DNA of 64,000 nucleotides from Bettongia penicillata ogilbyi (GCA_023548195.1 JAJHZJ010000121.1:4560180-4624179); one strand, 5' to 3'. Shown: positions 32,746 through 43,732, numbered from the stretch's first letter. Numbers and translations: made by a program. The notes: a model not told the origin generated them from the letters alone.

Positions 32746-33399
32746 ATTTTAATGTAATGGATTTGTGATAAAAATGATGGAAATATTGCCTCTTGCAATG
32801 AATCTCATAACCCATTCATGCCTGTGCAATTTTTGTCCATGTCATCCCATAAATTCTTCCTGTGCATGCACTAAGCATAGTGGAAATCTTCCTCACTTTA
32901 CCTGCCATTTCAAGAATATCGAACTTTCAGGATGTCCATCAATTTCCCCTGTTCTCTCAATATGACTATCCCACCTTTTTTGATTGTTTGATTACACCTT
33001 TCCAAGTTTTGTTTAGAGAATTATTCATTCCTAATGTGCTGTAGCCTGTTAGCATGTCCGTTACCATTTGGAGGATCTTCAGAGACTGTTCCATGATACG
33101 CTACTATACAATATTATTGAAAGAATGCTGTTGCTAAAAATATGGCCTTTTGTTTCAGAGAGAAGCTTGTGATTATTAAAAAATCTCCTTCATGTTGCCG
33201 AAGGCAATTCAGTACAGGATTATTACATCTGTTTAAATCTGGACTAAATTCATCATCCTCATTTACTGTGTTTGTAAAAAATATGTATAATGATGGAGAC
33301 TCTATAATTGCATGTTATAGTCTATACAAGAGAGATTTTTTTAATCCACTTGGAATTTATCATATGGAAAGTTAGATGAAACTCATTTCAGTAATTATG
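32746..33399. other. Unassigned sequence
   Basis: Contains plus-strand frames of 60-77 codons with no recognisable domain. No repeat family identified. Confidence 0.5.
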
Positions 33400-33640
33400 A
33401 TTTTCATTTAGGAGACTCTGCAATACCCTTGATTCTAAGACTAAGTAAAATATCACCTACAAAAAAGATGATCGTGCCATCTATAGGGAATCCTTTTTTT
33501 TGACTTGGGACTCTATGCTGAATCTCCTCCATAACAATGGTAAATAATGTTGGCAAGCATGGAGTGGCAACCCCATTTTATTTCTTATCAGATAATAATG
33601 ATCAGAGTGAACAGACAAGGTTGTCTCCATTATATCTTTA
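33400..33640 (-). pseudogene. Possible reverse transcriptase relic
   Basis: The minus-strand translation gives 'LPTLFTIVMEEI', then 'KKGFPIDGTIIFFVGDILLS' and 'IKGIAESPK'. This resembles the region of non-LTR reverse transcriptases around the FADD box, here FVGD. A stop-free minus-strand stretch covers much of it. Element class unknown. Confidence 0.4.
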
Positions 33641-33695
33641 AAGGATTCTTGTACGACTTTGATATATGCTTGTGAGACATCTTGTTGAAGGAGAA

Positions 33696-34114
33696 TGTGG
33701 GAAAATATGTTATTATTTATTATATATTAATATTGTTTGAACCTAGCTTAATGTGGCTGAAAAATTGTCTAATCCAAAACTTATGGTAGAAGTCAGGCTG
33801 ATCTCAGAGATGCTCCAGGGAAGTCGGGTGGCCATAAGGAATGCTTAGAACCCACCCAGGTCTTGTTCTGGGCTCACCCAAAGCTTATGTTCTGAGTTCT
33901 TCATATTTGACTTCATACCTGCTCACAATATGAATCTCAAACTGCCTAACTGTTCTTCTGCTCTTGTCTGCACTCTATATAATGTCACCTCACAAAGACT
34001 TGAGGAGGGATCCATAACTTTTCCTGGCTCTTTCCTTTCCCAAATGACCTAATAAAATTCTTCCTAAAACTATTTCAAGTTTTAGTGTTTGTTCTGTACT
34101 GACAGTTACCAACA
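33696..34114 (+). mobile_element. Possible solo LTR of an endogenous retrovirus
   Basis: About 420 bp with a TG start, a TATA-like 'cactctatataatg' near 33970, the polyadenylation signal 'cctaataaaattc' near 34049, a T/G-rich stretch ('tagtgtttgttctgtactga') and a CA end ('ttaccaaca'). This is the layout of a gammaretrovirus-like LTR. No internal retroviral genes adjoin it and no clear target duplication was found, so the ends are uncertain. Confidence 0.45.
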
Positions 34115-35172
34115 AAAACCTTTAAGGTAATATTTTCCATGAATCTAATCATTTTTTAAATGGTCAACAAATAACAAGCACATGGTGTTTTGTATGCTCT
34201 ATGTCTTCCAAATTATGCAATGGTGAAAAGACAGTAAATAGTGAAATATCAATTATAAAAGCCTCCTAATAATATTGTAATGATATGTAATATAATTTTA
34301 AAAAAATTCTTATTTACTAATATATTTATCAAGGATGCTCTCAACACATGTGTATATTATTCTTATAAAAAAATTCATATAGATGGAAAAGAGGGCATGT
34401 GGGTTGTGAAAACTAATGTAATCTCAGTTGCTTTTTGGGAGGGGTAATAGTGAGATCTGAAAAATTTTCACAACTTTCCTGTCTTTCCTCCATATACTTT
34501 GAGAATTCATCCCTTAAAATATCCCAATTTATTTTTTCTCCAGTATGGAAATCTTTCTATTCATGGTCAGTCTTGCTGTCTGCCATAATGCTTTCCTTCA
34601 CTGACATTTCTATTATGTGTAGAAGCATACTCAGACCCAAGATGTTGGATTTGACATGGTGACTTGACTGTAGTGGTAGGCAAAAAGAGTTTGTTAAAAA
34701 AAACAAAACAACCACAAAACAATCTTTGCAGATATTTTCCATGTTTGGCTTTGTGGTTTTCCTCTAATTTGATCTTTAGATGCTCTGAAGATAGCTTCCC
34801 TTATTTGCATTTCACACCAAACTTTAACATTTCTTCTTCCATTGCATCTCACTGTTTCTGAGGCACCTCTGATCTTAATCTGCTATCATCCTTCTCTATA
34901 AGATTTTTAAGTAGTTTATATTCCAGATTGGTATTGTTCTTGTTTACCTCTCTACTTGGTAAGTAATCATACAGTTTTCTGTTATCACTAAGGTGATTTT
35001 TTCAGGCTATTTTGGTTTTCTTGTTTTACAATTGATTCATATCGGTTAAACCTCTATGCAAAACTGTAATTGATTTCAAAGTACTTTACCCATTGCCTAT
35101 TTTTAGTATCAGTAGCTTGTTTCAGTCAGTAGGTCAAGGTGGAATGTATTAATGGTATTCCATATCTTTTTT
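34115..35172. other. AT-rich sequence, no firm feature
   Basis: The part after about 34870 may be an eroded extension of the L1 relic at 35500, but the match was too weak to call. Confidence 0.5.
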
Positions 35173-35238
35173 TATCTTTCCTCCTCCTCCTCTCCTCCTC
35201 CTCCTCCTACCTCCTCCTCCTCCTGCCTCCTCCTCTTT
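35173..35238. repeat. (TCC)n pyrimidine tract
   Basis: Imperfect 'tcctcctcc' units with single interruptions, running straight into the (TTC)n tract. Confidence 0.95.
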
Positions 35239-35340
35239 TCTTCTTCTTCTTCTTCTTCTTCTTCTTCTTCTTCTTCTTCTTCTTCTTCTTCTTCTTCTTC
35301 TTCTTCTTCTTCTTCTTCTTCTTCTTCTTCTTCTTCTTCT
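35239..35340. repeat. (TTC)n/(GAA)n triplet microsatellite, about 34 units
   Basis: About 102 bases of uninterrupted TTC. Together with the flanking TCC tract it forms a pure polypyrimidine strand of about 180 bases. Poly-serine, poly-phenylalanine and poly-arginine frames across it are artefacts. Confidence 0.97.
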
Positions 35341-35403
35341 CCTCTCTTTCTCTTTCCCTCCTCCTAACATTATCTATCTATCTCATAGAATATCTATGTC
35401 CTA

Positions 35404-35412
35404 ACACACACA

Positions 35413-35453
<41 letters not shown>
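35404..35453. repeat. (CA)n microsatellite
   Basis: Dinucleotide run with one ctctct interruption near the start. Confidence 0.97.
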
Positions 35454-35456
<3 letters not shown>

Positions 35457-35499
35457 TTATATACAAATCAGTGGTCTGAATGTCACTAAGAAGGCTAAT

Positions 35500-36354
35500 T
35501 CTATTGACTTAATATATCTGTAAATAGAGGTAATTTCACCTCCCCTTTGCATGACGTATTCCTTCAATTTCTTTTTCTTATATTGCTGTAGCTAGAATTT
35601 ATAGCATAATATTAAACAATAGTGGAGACAATAGGCTACTTATTTGACTTTGTAGTTAAATACTAGCTCTTGCTTTTAGATAAGTGTCTTTTGTTCACAT
35701 TAAGGCAAGGATTTTTCATTTCTTTTGTTTTTAGTGTTTTTCTTATGAATGAATGGTGTATTTTATTATAGGTTTTTCCTAATAGCGAAATAATGATATT
35801 TAAAATTGTTTGACATTGCTATTATATTTATATTTAGTTTAGTGTTAGATTTTATTTTAGTGTTATTAGAATACTTTTTCGTTTTTTATATAAATCTAAC
35901 CTGGTCCTTGTGATTTTTTAAAAAACACACTATTGTGTGGCCCCATGCTAGCATTTTATTTAACATTTTAATATCATTATTCATTAGAAAGAGTGCTCTG
36001 TATTTTATCTTTTTCTGTTTTATCTCTATGTGGTTTGGGTACTGAGACCCTATTTATCTTATAGAAAAAAGTTTGCAGGGTAAATTTTTTTCTTTTCCTT
36101 TCCTTTTCCTTTTTTTTTTTTTTGCAAATAGTTTATGTTGCATAGCAGCTATTTTAAAAAATCATTTTATAGAATTCACTTGTAAATCCATCTGGACTTT
36201 TCCATCTGGTTTTTCAGTCCATCTGGTTTTGTCCTTTGGGAGTTCATTTATGTTCAGTTTTCCTTTCTGAGATAAAATAGTTTAGGTTCTCTATTTCCCA
36301 TTCTGTTAATGAATGCATTTAAATTTTTGGAAATATTTATCCATTTCATTTAAG
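35500..36354 (-). mobile_element. L1 ORF2 relic, first part
   Basis: 'ttccttcaatttctttttct', 'aatattaaacaatagtggag', 'aatagtttatgttgcatagc', 'gaattcacttgtaaatccat' and 'gggagttcatttatg' are reverse-complement L1 ORF2 reverse transcriptase sequence. It is heavily mutated. Confidence 0.82.
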
Positions 36355-36559
36355 GTTTTCATAGGATCACAAATTTAAATTTAGAACAGACCTGAGGGAT
36401 TATCTAACTCAACCTCTTCATTTTATAGATAACAAAGCTGAATTTAGGAAAAGTTATGACTTGTGCAAGGTCAAAAGCTATTAAGTGGCAGAGATGGATA
36501 TAAATCTTCATCCTCTGACTCTGTTCTAGAGCTCTTTTCACTGTACTATAATATCCTGT
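36355..36559 (+). repeat. MIR3-type SINE nested in the L1 relic
   Basis: 'cataggatcacaaatttaaa', 'gacctgagggattatctaac', 'ttatagataacaaagctgaa' and 'gatataaatcttcatcctct' are MIR3. L1 sequence resumes after it. Confidence 0.82.
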
Positions 36560-36860
36560 TGTTCAGTTTTCAGTTTTGTTGGCATATAATGTACAAAATG
36601 AATGGTTTCTGATAATTTTGAAAAAATTTCCTCTTTGTTCACTGAGAATATTTCTTCATTTTAACTTTGTTAGTTTGGTTTTTATTCTCTTCTATTTTGT
36701 ACCATATTATCCAATGGATTGTCTATTTTGTTAGTTTTTTTAAATAGCTCATTTTTATTCATCATTTTTATATGCTTTTTGTTTTTAATTTTATTTATGT
36801 CTTTAATTTTCATGGCTTCTACTTTTAGTTTTTTTTCTAGTTCTCTTTTTTATTTTTGTT
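36560..36860 (-). mobile_element. L1 ORF2 relic, second part
   Basis: 'tttgttggcatataatgtac', 'ttgtctattttgttagtttt' and 'aatagctcatttttattcat' continue the ORF2 relic from 36354. Confidence 0.78.
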
Positions 36861-37045
36861 ATAAGTACTTAGAAATAGAAATTTTCACTAAGGACCTTTT
36901 GCTTCTGATCTACGAGTCCATGATGTATACAAATATATGTGAAATATTGTGCCACTTTTACTTGATCATTAAAAAGATTAAATAGCAAACATTATATATA
37001 CATATACATTTTATATAAGTGATACTTTTGCTTGCTTATTATATG

Positions 37046-37258
37046 CAGGGGTGTGCTGGGGCTAGCTCAGACTGGGTAAATTTTCAATGTGAGCATTTCC
37101 ATTTTAGAAGTTCGCAAATGCTGCAAATCAGGGCTTGCTTTACTGTTTTAATGGTTTTCTAGACTTAAGAAAGTGATGGAGTAAATGTTAATAATGCAGA
37201 TTAAAAGTGTGTATGGTGTACTTTTTCCCCCCAAGCTGGTTGTTAAACATTTAACAAC
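37046..37258 (-). repeat. Unclassified dispersed repeat X, copy 3 (reverse)
   Basis: 'caggggtgtgctggggctag', 'aaatgctgcaaatcagggct', 'gacttaagaaagtgatggag' and 'taatgcagattaaaagtg' are the reverse complement of the blocks in the other three copies. The ends are sharpest here. Confidence 0.75.
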
Positions 37259-38429
37259 ATACCCTTTATTATAATTTTAAATTTCATAAAGAGCCTCATT
37301 ATTCAAGGCCTCCTTCTTTATAGAGTTATTTAGATATAACTGATCATGACCATTTACAAAGCCAGTAAAGTGGCTTCTCCCCATATTTGTGCCAGTGAAC
37401 TACCTACTGCACCTCCTCAATCAATTAAAATGCACAGGACAGTCAATGTGAAGAGTTACTTGTGAAAAAGTACAAAATGAGCACTTTGTTTTCTTATCAA
37501 ACCTCTGTTCTACTGTGTACATGGAAATGGTGATTTTATTTAGTGTTTATTAAGTTCAGGAAAAAAATAATTAAAAAAAAAGTCCAAAGGGGAGATTGAG
37601 AAGAAGGAACTAGATACAACAACCTAGAACTTCCCAAAGTATGAAGACACGAAGTTTGAATTAATATGCATGTTGTCTTTCCCTACTAATACTTTGTGCT
37701 TTGCATCGATGTGGAATTACACAAACCTAGAAAATATGTGTTTCCTGGGGAGCATTAGAAAAGCATAGACTAAGGGTACAAAGACCAAAGATTAAAGATT
37801 CCCTGTCCTACCACTGAACTGTGATGACTCTGGAAGAGAGAGATTGACAACTTCATGCAACTGCTTCACTAAAATCCAATTTATGTACAAATGTAATGTT
37901 AATTAGAGAATTAAAAATCTTCCCCACCCATTCATGGGCCTACCTATTAAGGAAAGCTTGATTAGGGGAGATTTGTTTTGTGGTAAGACTCACACCTTCT
38001 GTTAATTTCTAGTGAGGCACTGGTTCTCAAGAGTCCTGATGCCCTCTGGCTCTGAAAAGTGAATATGTACTCTGAGGTGAAGTTTTGTTTTGGGGCTTAC
38101 TCATTGGAAGTGTTTGTTTGGTCAGACAATACTCTGGGTAGCAGCTAAAGAGTTTTGAAAACCCAGAGGTTGGTGCTTCTCTCTCTGGTAACTATGTATG
38201 TAGGGTCAGACAGTTGTATCTGTCTGTTGATCTATGATGTATAGTCAGACAGTTGGAAGCCCTGTCTGTTGGTCTTTCTGTTTGTAATTTCTGTTTATAT
38301 TTGAAGCTCAGGGTGCTGACTTTTTTCCCTGAAGCAAATGAATGATATATGTGCTTGATTAAAGTAGATTGTTAACCCCTCAAAAGTTGTTTTCCTTTTA
38401 GAAAAGCAGATTTAATAACCTGTACAGCA
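37259..38429. other. Unique sequence
   Basis: No repeat family or coding pattern recognised over nearly 1.2 kb. Together with 41707-43279 this is one of the longest repeat-free stretches. Confidence 0.55.
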
Positions 38430-39168
38430 GGCCTTCCTATGTATGTTGGGGTGCTTGTTTCTACAAGTCAAAAGACATTCAACTTTTACCATTTTTATCT
38501 ACTTCAAAGTCCTGTGGCAACAAGCAAGTGACACAGCAGCAGATACAGACACACTGGGATCTCTAGTTACAAACCTGGACACAGGTGGTCCAGGCCATAG
38601 GAATGTCTTCTCACTGGAAGTAGTGGTAGAATTTGGTGGCTCCCTGGGTGTCTGAGCAGCGTTTTAAGGACCATACTGCTCACTTCCTGGTGTGAGGAAG
38701 GGGCTATAAAAAGTGCTCTAAAAATTTTCTGTATATCGAACCCTGGCTTGATTACCACAGCAGAAGGGAATCCCACCTTGTGATCAAAACACACAAAAAA
38801 TATGAAAACTTTTGCAAAGGTGATTCCACTCACCATCGATACATGGAGTATGTGTATATTTAAAGATAACACAAAATCCAGTAGACCTGAAATATGAACA
38901 TCTCTTATTGCAAGAAAGCTCAGTAGGTATCACATCCAAAATAACAGCCCTGAGTGAAACAAGGCTGGCAAACGAAGGCCAGCTTACTGAAGATGGAGCT
39001 GGATACACATTTTTCTGAAGTGGTCACACTGAAGGGGAGCATTGTGAAGCTGGTTTGGCAATCAAAACTAAGGTAGTCAACAAGCTTGTATGTCTACCAA
39101 AAGGAGAAAATGACAGTCTCATGACAACGTGATTGCTGCTTGGAGGAAAATGCCACATCACCATCATC
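38430..39168 (+). mobile_element. RTE-like LINE, 5' region and start of endonuclease
   Basis: The 5' UTR blocks 'acaagtcaaaagacattcaa', 'gaatgtcttctcactggaag' and 'tgtgaggaaggggctataaa' align with the minus-strand element at 22.2-22.6 kb. Coding starts near 38780, with translated pieces 'ALSETRLANEGQLTEDGAGY' and 'TFF' before a stop. The element is cut by a SINE at 39169. Confidence 0.8.
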
Positions 39169-39278
39169 AATCATTGTTGTGTTGGACCTTCATTGCCGAA
39201 GAAGACCATGCCTTCAGAGAAATGATGACATGACCTGCACTTGACTTTGTTTTGAGTGAGGGAGGACTAGGCAAGGTC
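39169..39278 (-). mobile_element. RTE-linked SINE nested in the RTE endonuclease
   Basis: 'ttgttgtgttggaccttcat', 'tgccgaagaagaccatgcct' and 'gactttgttttgagtgaggg' match the copies at 47566-47741 and 55590-55679. The SINE sits between the codons for TII and SAY of the conserved endonuclease motif. Minus strand is assigned because the 'ttgttgt' end corresponds to the LINE's own 3' end at 19079. Confidence 0.82.
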
Positions 39279-39680
39279 AGTGCCTATGACAAACCATGAC
39301 AAACCCTGATGAGGTCAAAGAAAAGTTTTATGATGACTTGGAGACCCTCATCATCAATGTGCCCAAAGTGGTCAAGTTTATAGTTCTAGGTGACTTTAAT
39401 ATTGGAGTAGGCTCAGACTACCAGACATGGCACAGAGTCCTTGGGAGGAATGGTGTTGGAAGCAGGAACATCAGTGGTCACTTACTACTGAAAACTTGTG
39501 CATCTTATAACCTTCTCATCACCAATGTTGTTTTTTTTAAACGCAATAAAATTTCATGGATGCACCCTGGCAATAAACATTGGCATTTGATACACTATGG
39601 TGATTGTAAGGAAAAGAGACATGCGGTATGTGAGAGTGACAAAGGCAATTTGTGGCACAGGGAGCTGAAATGACCATAGA
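39279..39680 (+). pseudogene. RTE-like LINE, endonuclease continuation
   Basis: The frame at 39296-39673 reads 'NPDEVKEKFYDDLETLI', 'VLGDFNIGVGSDYQTW', 'RNGVGSRNISGHLLLKTCAS' and 'KISWMHPGNKHWHLI', the conserved order of the APE-type domain. A one-base loss near 39286-39290 shifts the frame between SAY and PTM. The element stops before the reverse transcriptase. Confidence 0.82.
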
Positions 39681-39724
39681 CAGCCTCTCTAAATTAAATA
39701 TTTACATTCAACAAAAGTGGTAGC

Positions 39725-39805
39725 TTTGTAAAATGAAGAAGCTAGGTTTAATGGTCCCCAAGATCACTTTAAACTCTAAATATGTGATCTTATGATCCTG
39801 TGACT
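39725..39805 (+). repeat. MIR 3' part
   Basis: 'tttgtaaaatgaagaagcta', 'ggtccccaagatcactttaa' and 'atgtgatcttatgatcctgt' are the MIR 3' end. Confidence 0.7.
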
Positions 39806-39879
39806 ATAATGTATTGACAATTGCTGGATAGAAGTTGTCATTGGGAGTCATTTGCTTCCCTGTGCCAATTGCTCCCACT

Positions 39880-40290
39880 ATGGTTTAATCTGAAGCCTCA
39901 GCCTTATTCAGTCAAATTTCCATGTTCTCCACAAAGGCTGTGTTCATTCATTTCTGTGTTCACCTGTAATATCTTCCCCATTATTCTGCACCTATCCAAA
40001 TTTTATGCTTCTTTCAGGACCCAGCTTAAATTTCATTTTCCCCACCCTTAACAGCTTTAGCCTATATTCCTCTCTCCTTCATCTGGACTTCTAAGGTACT
40101 TTTCTGCTGGGGCAGACATCCCTGCACCTAAACATGTATTTATTTAAATGTTTCACCCCTGTATATCTTGTCTTTCTTGCTAGATCTCAAGCTTCTTGCT
40201 AGTACTATCTTATATTTCCATTCTGTTCTCTACAGTACCTAGCACAGTGCTGCGCATACAGTAGTTACTTAAAAAGTACTAGAGATAGTA
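39880..40290 (+). mobile_element. L2 3' end
   Basis: 'ttcaggacccagcttaaatt', 'cacccctgtatatcttgtct', 'agatctcaagcttcttgcta', 'gtacctagcacagtgctgcg' and 'cagtagttacttaaaaagta' follow the end of L2 ORF2 and its 3' UTR. Confidence 0.8.
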
Positions 40291-40799
40291 AGATGAATAG
40301 ATCTACATATGAATATATGATATATGCACTTTGGAGTGTGCCTTTCTTAAACATGGGACAACTTTGAATGACCTATTAATAGCCATTAATCTTGGCACTA
40401 TTAGGCATCTACCTACCATTTTTTCTTTTGATTTTACCAAAGAATTACAGTAAACCTTATAAAACTGGGTTTTTCCTATGTATTTGTGATCTCATAGCCA
40501 GCTAAATGCTGATTTAATTTTATTGTAAAATTTGAAATAGTTTCATTAATTGGGTGCAGAGACTATCAATTCCATTTTTTTTGGACACAGGAACATTATG
40601 GAATCATGAATGTGCCTGCAGGGACCTTAATAATTTATATTCTTCCAAATATAAATTTTACTATAATATTTCTGAAGTTTTGGAAATTATTTGAAGACTC
40701 CCTCCCCCAATTCCTCCTTATCCTTGTTGGGCTTGTTTAATATGTGTGGGGAAGTCAGGATTTTTTTTGTTTTTTTCAAAAGCAATACTGATCTCAAAT
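40291..40799. other. Mostly unique, with a short MIR3 start
   Basis: 'tatggaatcatgaatgtgcc' to 'ccttaataatttatattctt' at about 40598-40655 resembles the head of MIR3. The rest is unassigned. Confidence 0.5.
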
Positions 40800-40905
40800 G
40801 TCAATGAGTCGGTCAACACTTACTGAGTTCCCACTGGGCATAGTTTGTATTAATTGTAGTGGGGGTTGTAGGATCTAAAAAAAATAGGAAAAAAAGTAAT
40901 TTCTC
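40800..40905 (+). repeat. Long mammalian dispersed repeat, 5' fragment
   Basis: 'gtcaacacttactgagttcc', 'cactgggcatagtttgtatt' and 'tgtaggatctaaaaaa' match the family head. Confidence 0.5.
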
Positions 40906-40919
40906 TTTGTTCACATGAG

Positions 40920-41030
40920 ACACCAGGCAAATCACTCTTATAGAAAATGAGGATGATAGTACTATGATAATACTTTTACTACCTCACAGGTCATTGGGAA
41001 GATCATGCTTTTGACACTGAAAAGTGCCAT
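40920..41030 (+). repeat. MIR 3' part
   Basis: 'caaatcactcttatagaaaa', 'tgaggatgatagtactatga' and 'actacctcacaggtcattgg' fit the MIR 3' region. Confidence 0.6.
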
Positions 41031-41031
41031 G

Positions 41032-41033
<2 letters not shown>

Positions 41034-41090
<57 letters not shown>

Positions 41091-41215
41091 GAGACAGAGA
41101 GAGAGACAGAGAGAGAGAGAGACAGAGAGGAGAGACAGAGAGACAGAGAGGAGAGAGAGACAGAGAGAGAGACAGAGACAGACAGAGACAGAGAATCACA
41201 GAGACACAGAAAGAG
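41034..41215. repeat. (GA)n/(GACA)n microsatellite
   Basis: A pure GA run at about 41036-41082, followed by gagaca-type units. Long charged or serine/leucine-rich frames on both strands over this tract are artefacts. Confidence 0.97.
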
Positions 41216-41366
41216 ATACAGACTGAAAAAGGGAGACAAACAGAAGCAAGAAAAGAGAAAGACAGAGGCAAAGACACAGAGTTATTTATATAGAAACAGA
41301 AAAAGGAAAAGACAGAGACAAGGCCATACAGAGAGACAAGAGAAGAGAAAGAAGAAACAAGAGAAA

Positions 41367-41367
<1 letters not shown>

Positions 41368-41462
<95 letters not shown>
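41368..41462. repeat. (GA)n microsatellite, second tract
   Basis: GA run with a single gg interruption near 41411. It is separated from the first tract by about 150 bases of A/G-rich sequence, so the whole 41034-41465 block is purine-rich. Confidence 0.97.
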
Positions 41463-41463
<1 letters not shown>

Positions 41464-41511
41464 AAGCTGTGAAGCATCAAGGGATACACTGGATGTACAG
41501 TAGAATGCTTT

Positions 41512-41706
41512 ATTGTGGGGGTTCTTAACCTTAGGTTGTGTGACTTGTTTTTTTTAGTATTTTAAAACTGTATTTCAGTATAATTGATTTTCTTTGTAAT
41601 ATAATGTATTTTATTTTATGCATTTAAAAACACTATTCTGAGAAGGGGTCCATAGATTTCATCATATTGCCAAAGGGTCCATGACACAAAAAGATTAAGA
41701 GCCACA
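41512..41706 (+). mobile_element. hAT-type MITE, copy 3 (clearest)
   Basis: Inverted ends are 'gggggttcttaaccttagg' and 'aaaagattaagagcc'. The interior has 'actgtatttcagtataattg', 'atgtattttattttatgcat', 'attctgagaaggggtccata' and 'aagggtccatgacac'. About 195 bp, no coding capacity. Pattern fits an old hAT-Charlie family; exact name not certain. Confidence 0.8.
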
Positions 41707-43279
41707 GCTAGAAGGCCTTTTAAATACTCATAAATTTTTTCAGCACAAAGTTCATAAGTATTAAAGGAGACACAGCAACAGAGTAATAATATTCTTGAGG
41801 ATATTAAAAATTCATTAGAAACTAAAGGTGGAAATATAATACATATGGCATGTTCCATCTGTCTAATTCCTCATACACTGAAGGTCAACATTTCTATAGC
41901 ATTTATTGTGGGTTGACTCTATTTTTAAGTGGTTGAAAGAATTACATATGAAAACTATGGTTCTCAAAACATATATTGACTTAATACAGATTTTTCATGA
42001 TTTGAATATTATATGCCTAATTTTTATAACTTCTCTAATTTTCAAACAAGGACCCTCACCATGATCCTCAACCAACCCCTGCCTCCAATATGACATATTA
42101 ACATATTGATTCCATCCATCCTTCCATCTCATCATAGGAATCAGATTAAAGAACCGAGGGAGTTGGCGTTATTTGTAAATGTCACCTCATTTGTAGTTTC
42201 TACTGGGAAGCAGGCATTATTGGCTATTTTGATTCTCTAGCTGTTCCCAAAATTTACACAAATGGGGTAGGGATGGAGTGGCTACCAATCAGGGTCCTCT
42301 GCATTTCAGAAAATGTGGTTTACATATCCACCATGAAGAATTTCATTCCTGGTGACTTCAGCATGTAGAGGTAGAACAGAGACTATGAGACCAGAGCTTA
42401 TCTTTTAATAGATAAAGGCGAGCCAGGATTTGGGTGGAAGACCTTCTATAAAAAGTCTCAGAGTAAAGGAAAACATCTGGAGCCTTCTGGCTGTCTGAAT
42501 GGTACATGGATTCTAGCTAACTGTAAATATCCATGAACAAAGAATACCTCAGTAGCCAATATTTTTCTCTGCTGGTATCAAATGAAATTCATTTGGTATC
42601 AGCTGGAGTTTTTATAGTGCTAATGGAAGTTATTTTCAGTTATCACGTCAGTCCATAAGTATACAAAGGCAGCAATTTCACTGGTAATCTGGAGATCGGT
42701 TTGTATGTGGGGGGTATGCTTTAGACCGCTTTTGCAGTGCAAGCTTTTATCTTAAGAAATGTGGGGAATCATAAATAAAGAGAGAATGATAAAACAGAAC
42801 ATTCAACCAGGGCTAAGGTTGGGTTTGGAAACATTTCATAGTGTGAACATCTGAACTCCAGAGATGGGGTGATGTCCAGGAAGCCCTGTGCACAATGGGG
42901 AGCAGATGTAGTCGCAAACTCAATCTGCCTAATGTTAGTTAGCTCTCACCATAATTACTCTTTGAATACTGACAGTCCTTGTTTCTATGTAGCAGCTAGC
43001 TGTTCTCATTCCATTGGATGGAATAGAGCTGGAACCATCCAATTTTGTGTTTTTAATAAACTCATGTAATTTTATCATTCACCCACCAGGTGCTAGAATG
43101 ACGATGAATCCCTATAAATAAGACTTTGCTCTCTGCAGGTTTTTAATTATTTATATTTATTCTCCTATAAGCAAATCCCTACCCCTCATTGAGAGTAGCA
43201 TGTGTAGAGAATGGAGTTTTAAAATGTATTGCCAAGGCTGTGCAACTGGATAGGACCCATATAATTTTTTTCCTCCATG
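41707..43279. other. Unique sequence
   Basis: No repeat or coding feature recognised over almost 1.6 kb, the longest such stretch in the window. A minus-strand 80-codon frame (41616-41858) overlaps the MITE, and a 66-codon plus-strand frame (42869-43069) is not protein-like. Confidence 0.55.
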
Positions 43280-43475
43280 AAGATCAGAGTCACAGAATAT
43301 TGGAGTTATAAGGCACCTTAGAATTTATCTCATCCATTTCTCTCATTGAAGAGATTAAAAAACAGAAGCTCAGAAAAGTTGACTTGCCTGGGGCCTTGAA
43401 ACAAGATCATGGCAGAGTCAAGCCTAGAACATACACATCTCAACTCTCAGGCCAACCTGCTTTACCCATGACTGA
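43280..43475 (+). repeat. MIR3-type SINE, nearly full length
   Basis: 'gagtcacagaatattggagt', 'ataaggcaccttagaattta', 'acagaagctcagaaaagttg' and 'actctcaggccaacctgctt' are MIR3. Confidence 0.85.
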
Positions 43476-43732
43476 GAAAAAGCACTTTACATCTCAGCTA
43501 TAGATAGCCAGTGCCAATGACTAACACCATTTGAAAAAGTCTGTTTTGTGGAATAACTAAAATAGTGGAAGTGCCTATAGGCTAGATATTGTATGTTTCA
43601 AAGGTCAAAGTAATGAGCAGCTTGCTCATGTAAATTGAATTTCTCTTCTCACTCTTGATTGAAGAGGTAAAGATTTTTAAAACATCTATTAGCAATGAAT
43701 CTGCCTACTTTGTACTGAAAGCTCTCTGCTAA

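Noticed and set aside
35139..35489. Frames of 71-116 codons across the TTC tract on both strands
   Set aside because: They consist of poly-Ser, poly-Phe or poly-Arg from the triplet repeat, present in several frames at once.
39296..39673. 125-codon frame with a clear nuclease motif as a domesticated gene
   Set aside because: It is part of an RTE-like LINE copy interrupted by a SINE, with a frameshift and no reverse transcriptase. Nothing indicates host use.
41003..41528. Frames of up to 165 codons on both strands
   Set aside because: Generated by GA/CT dinucleotide repeats. Composition is purely Arg/Glu or Ser/Leu.
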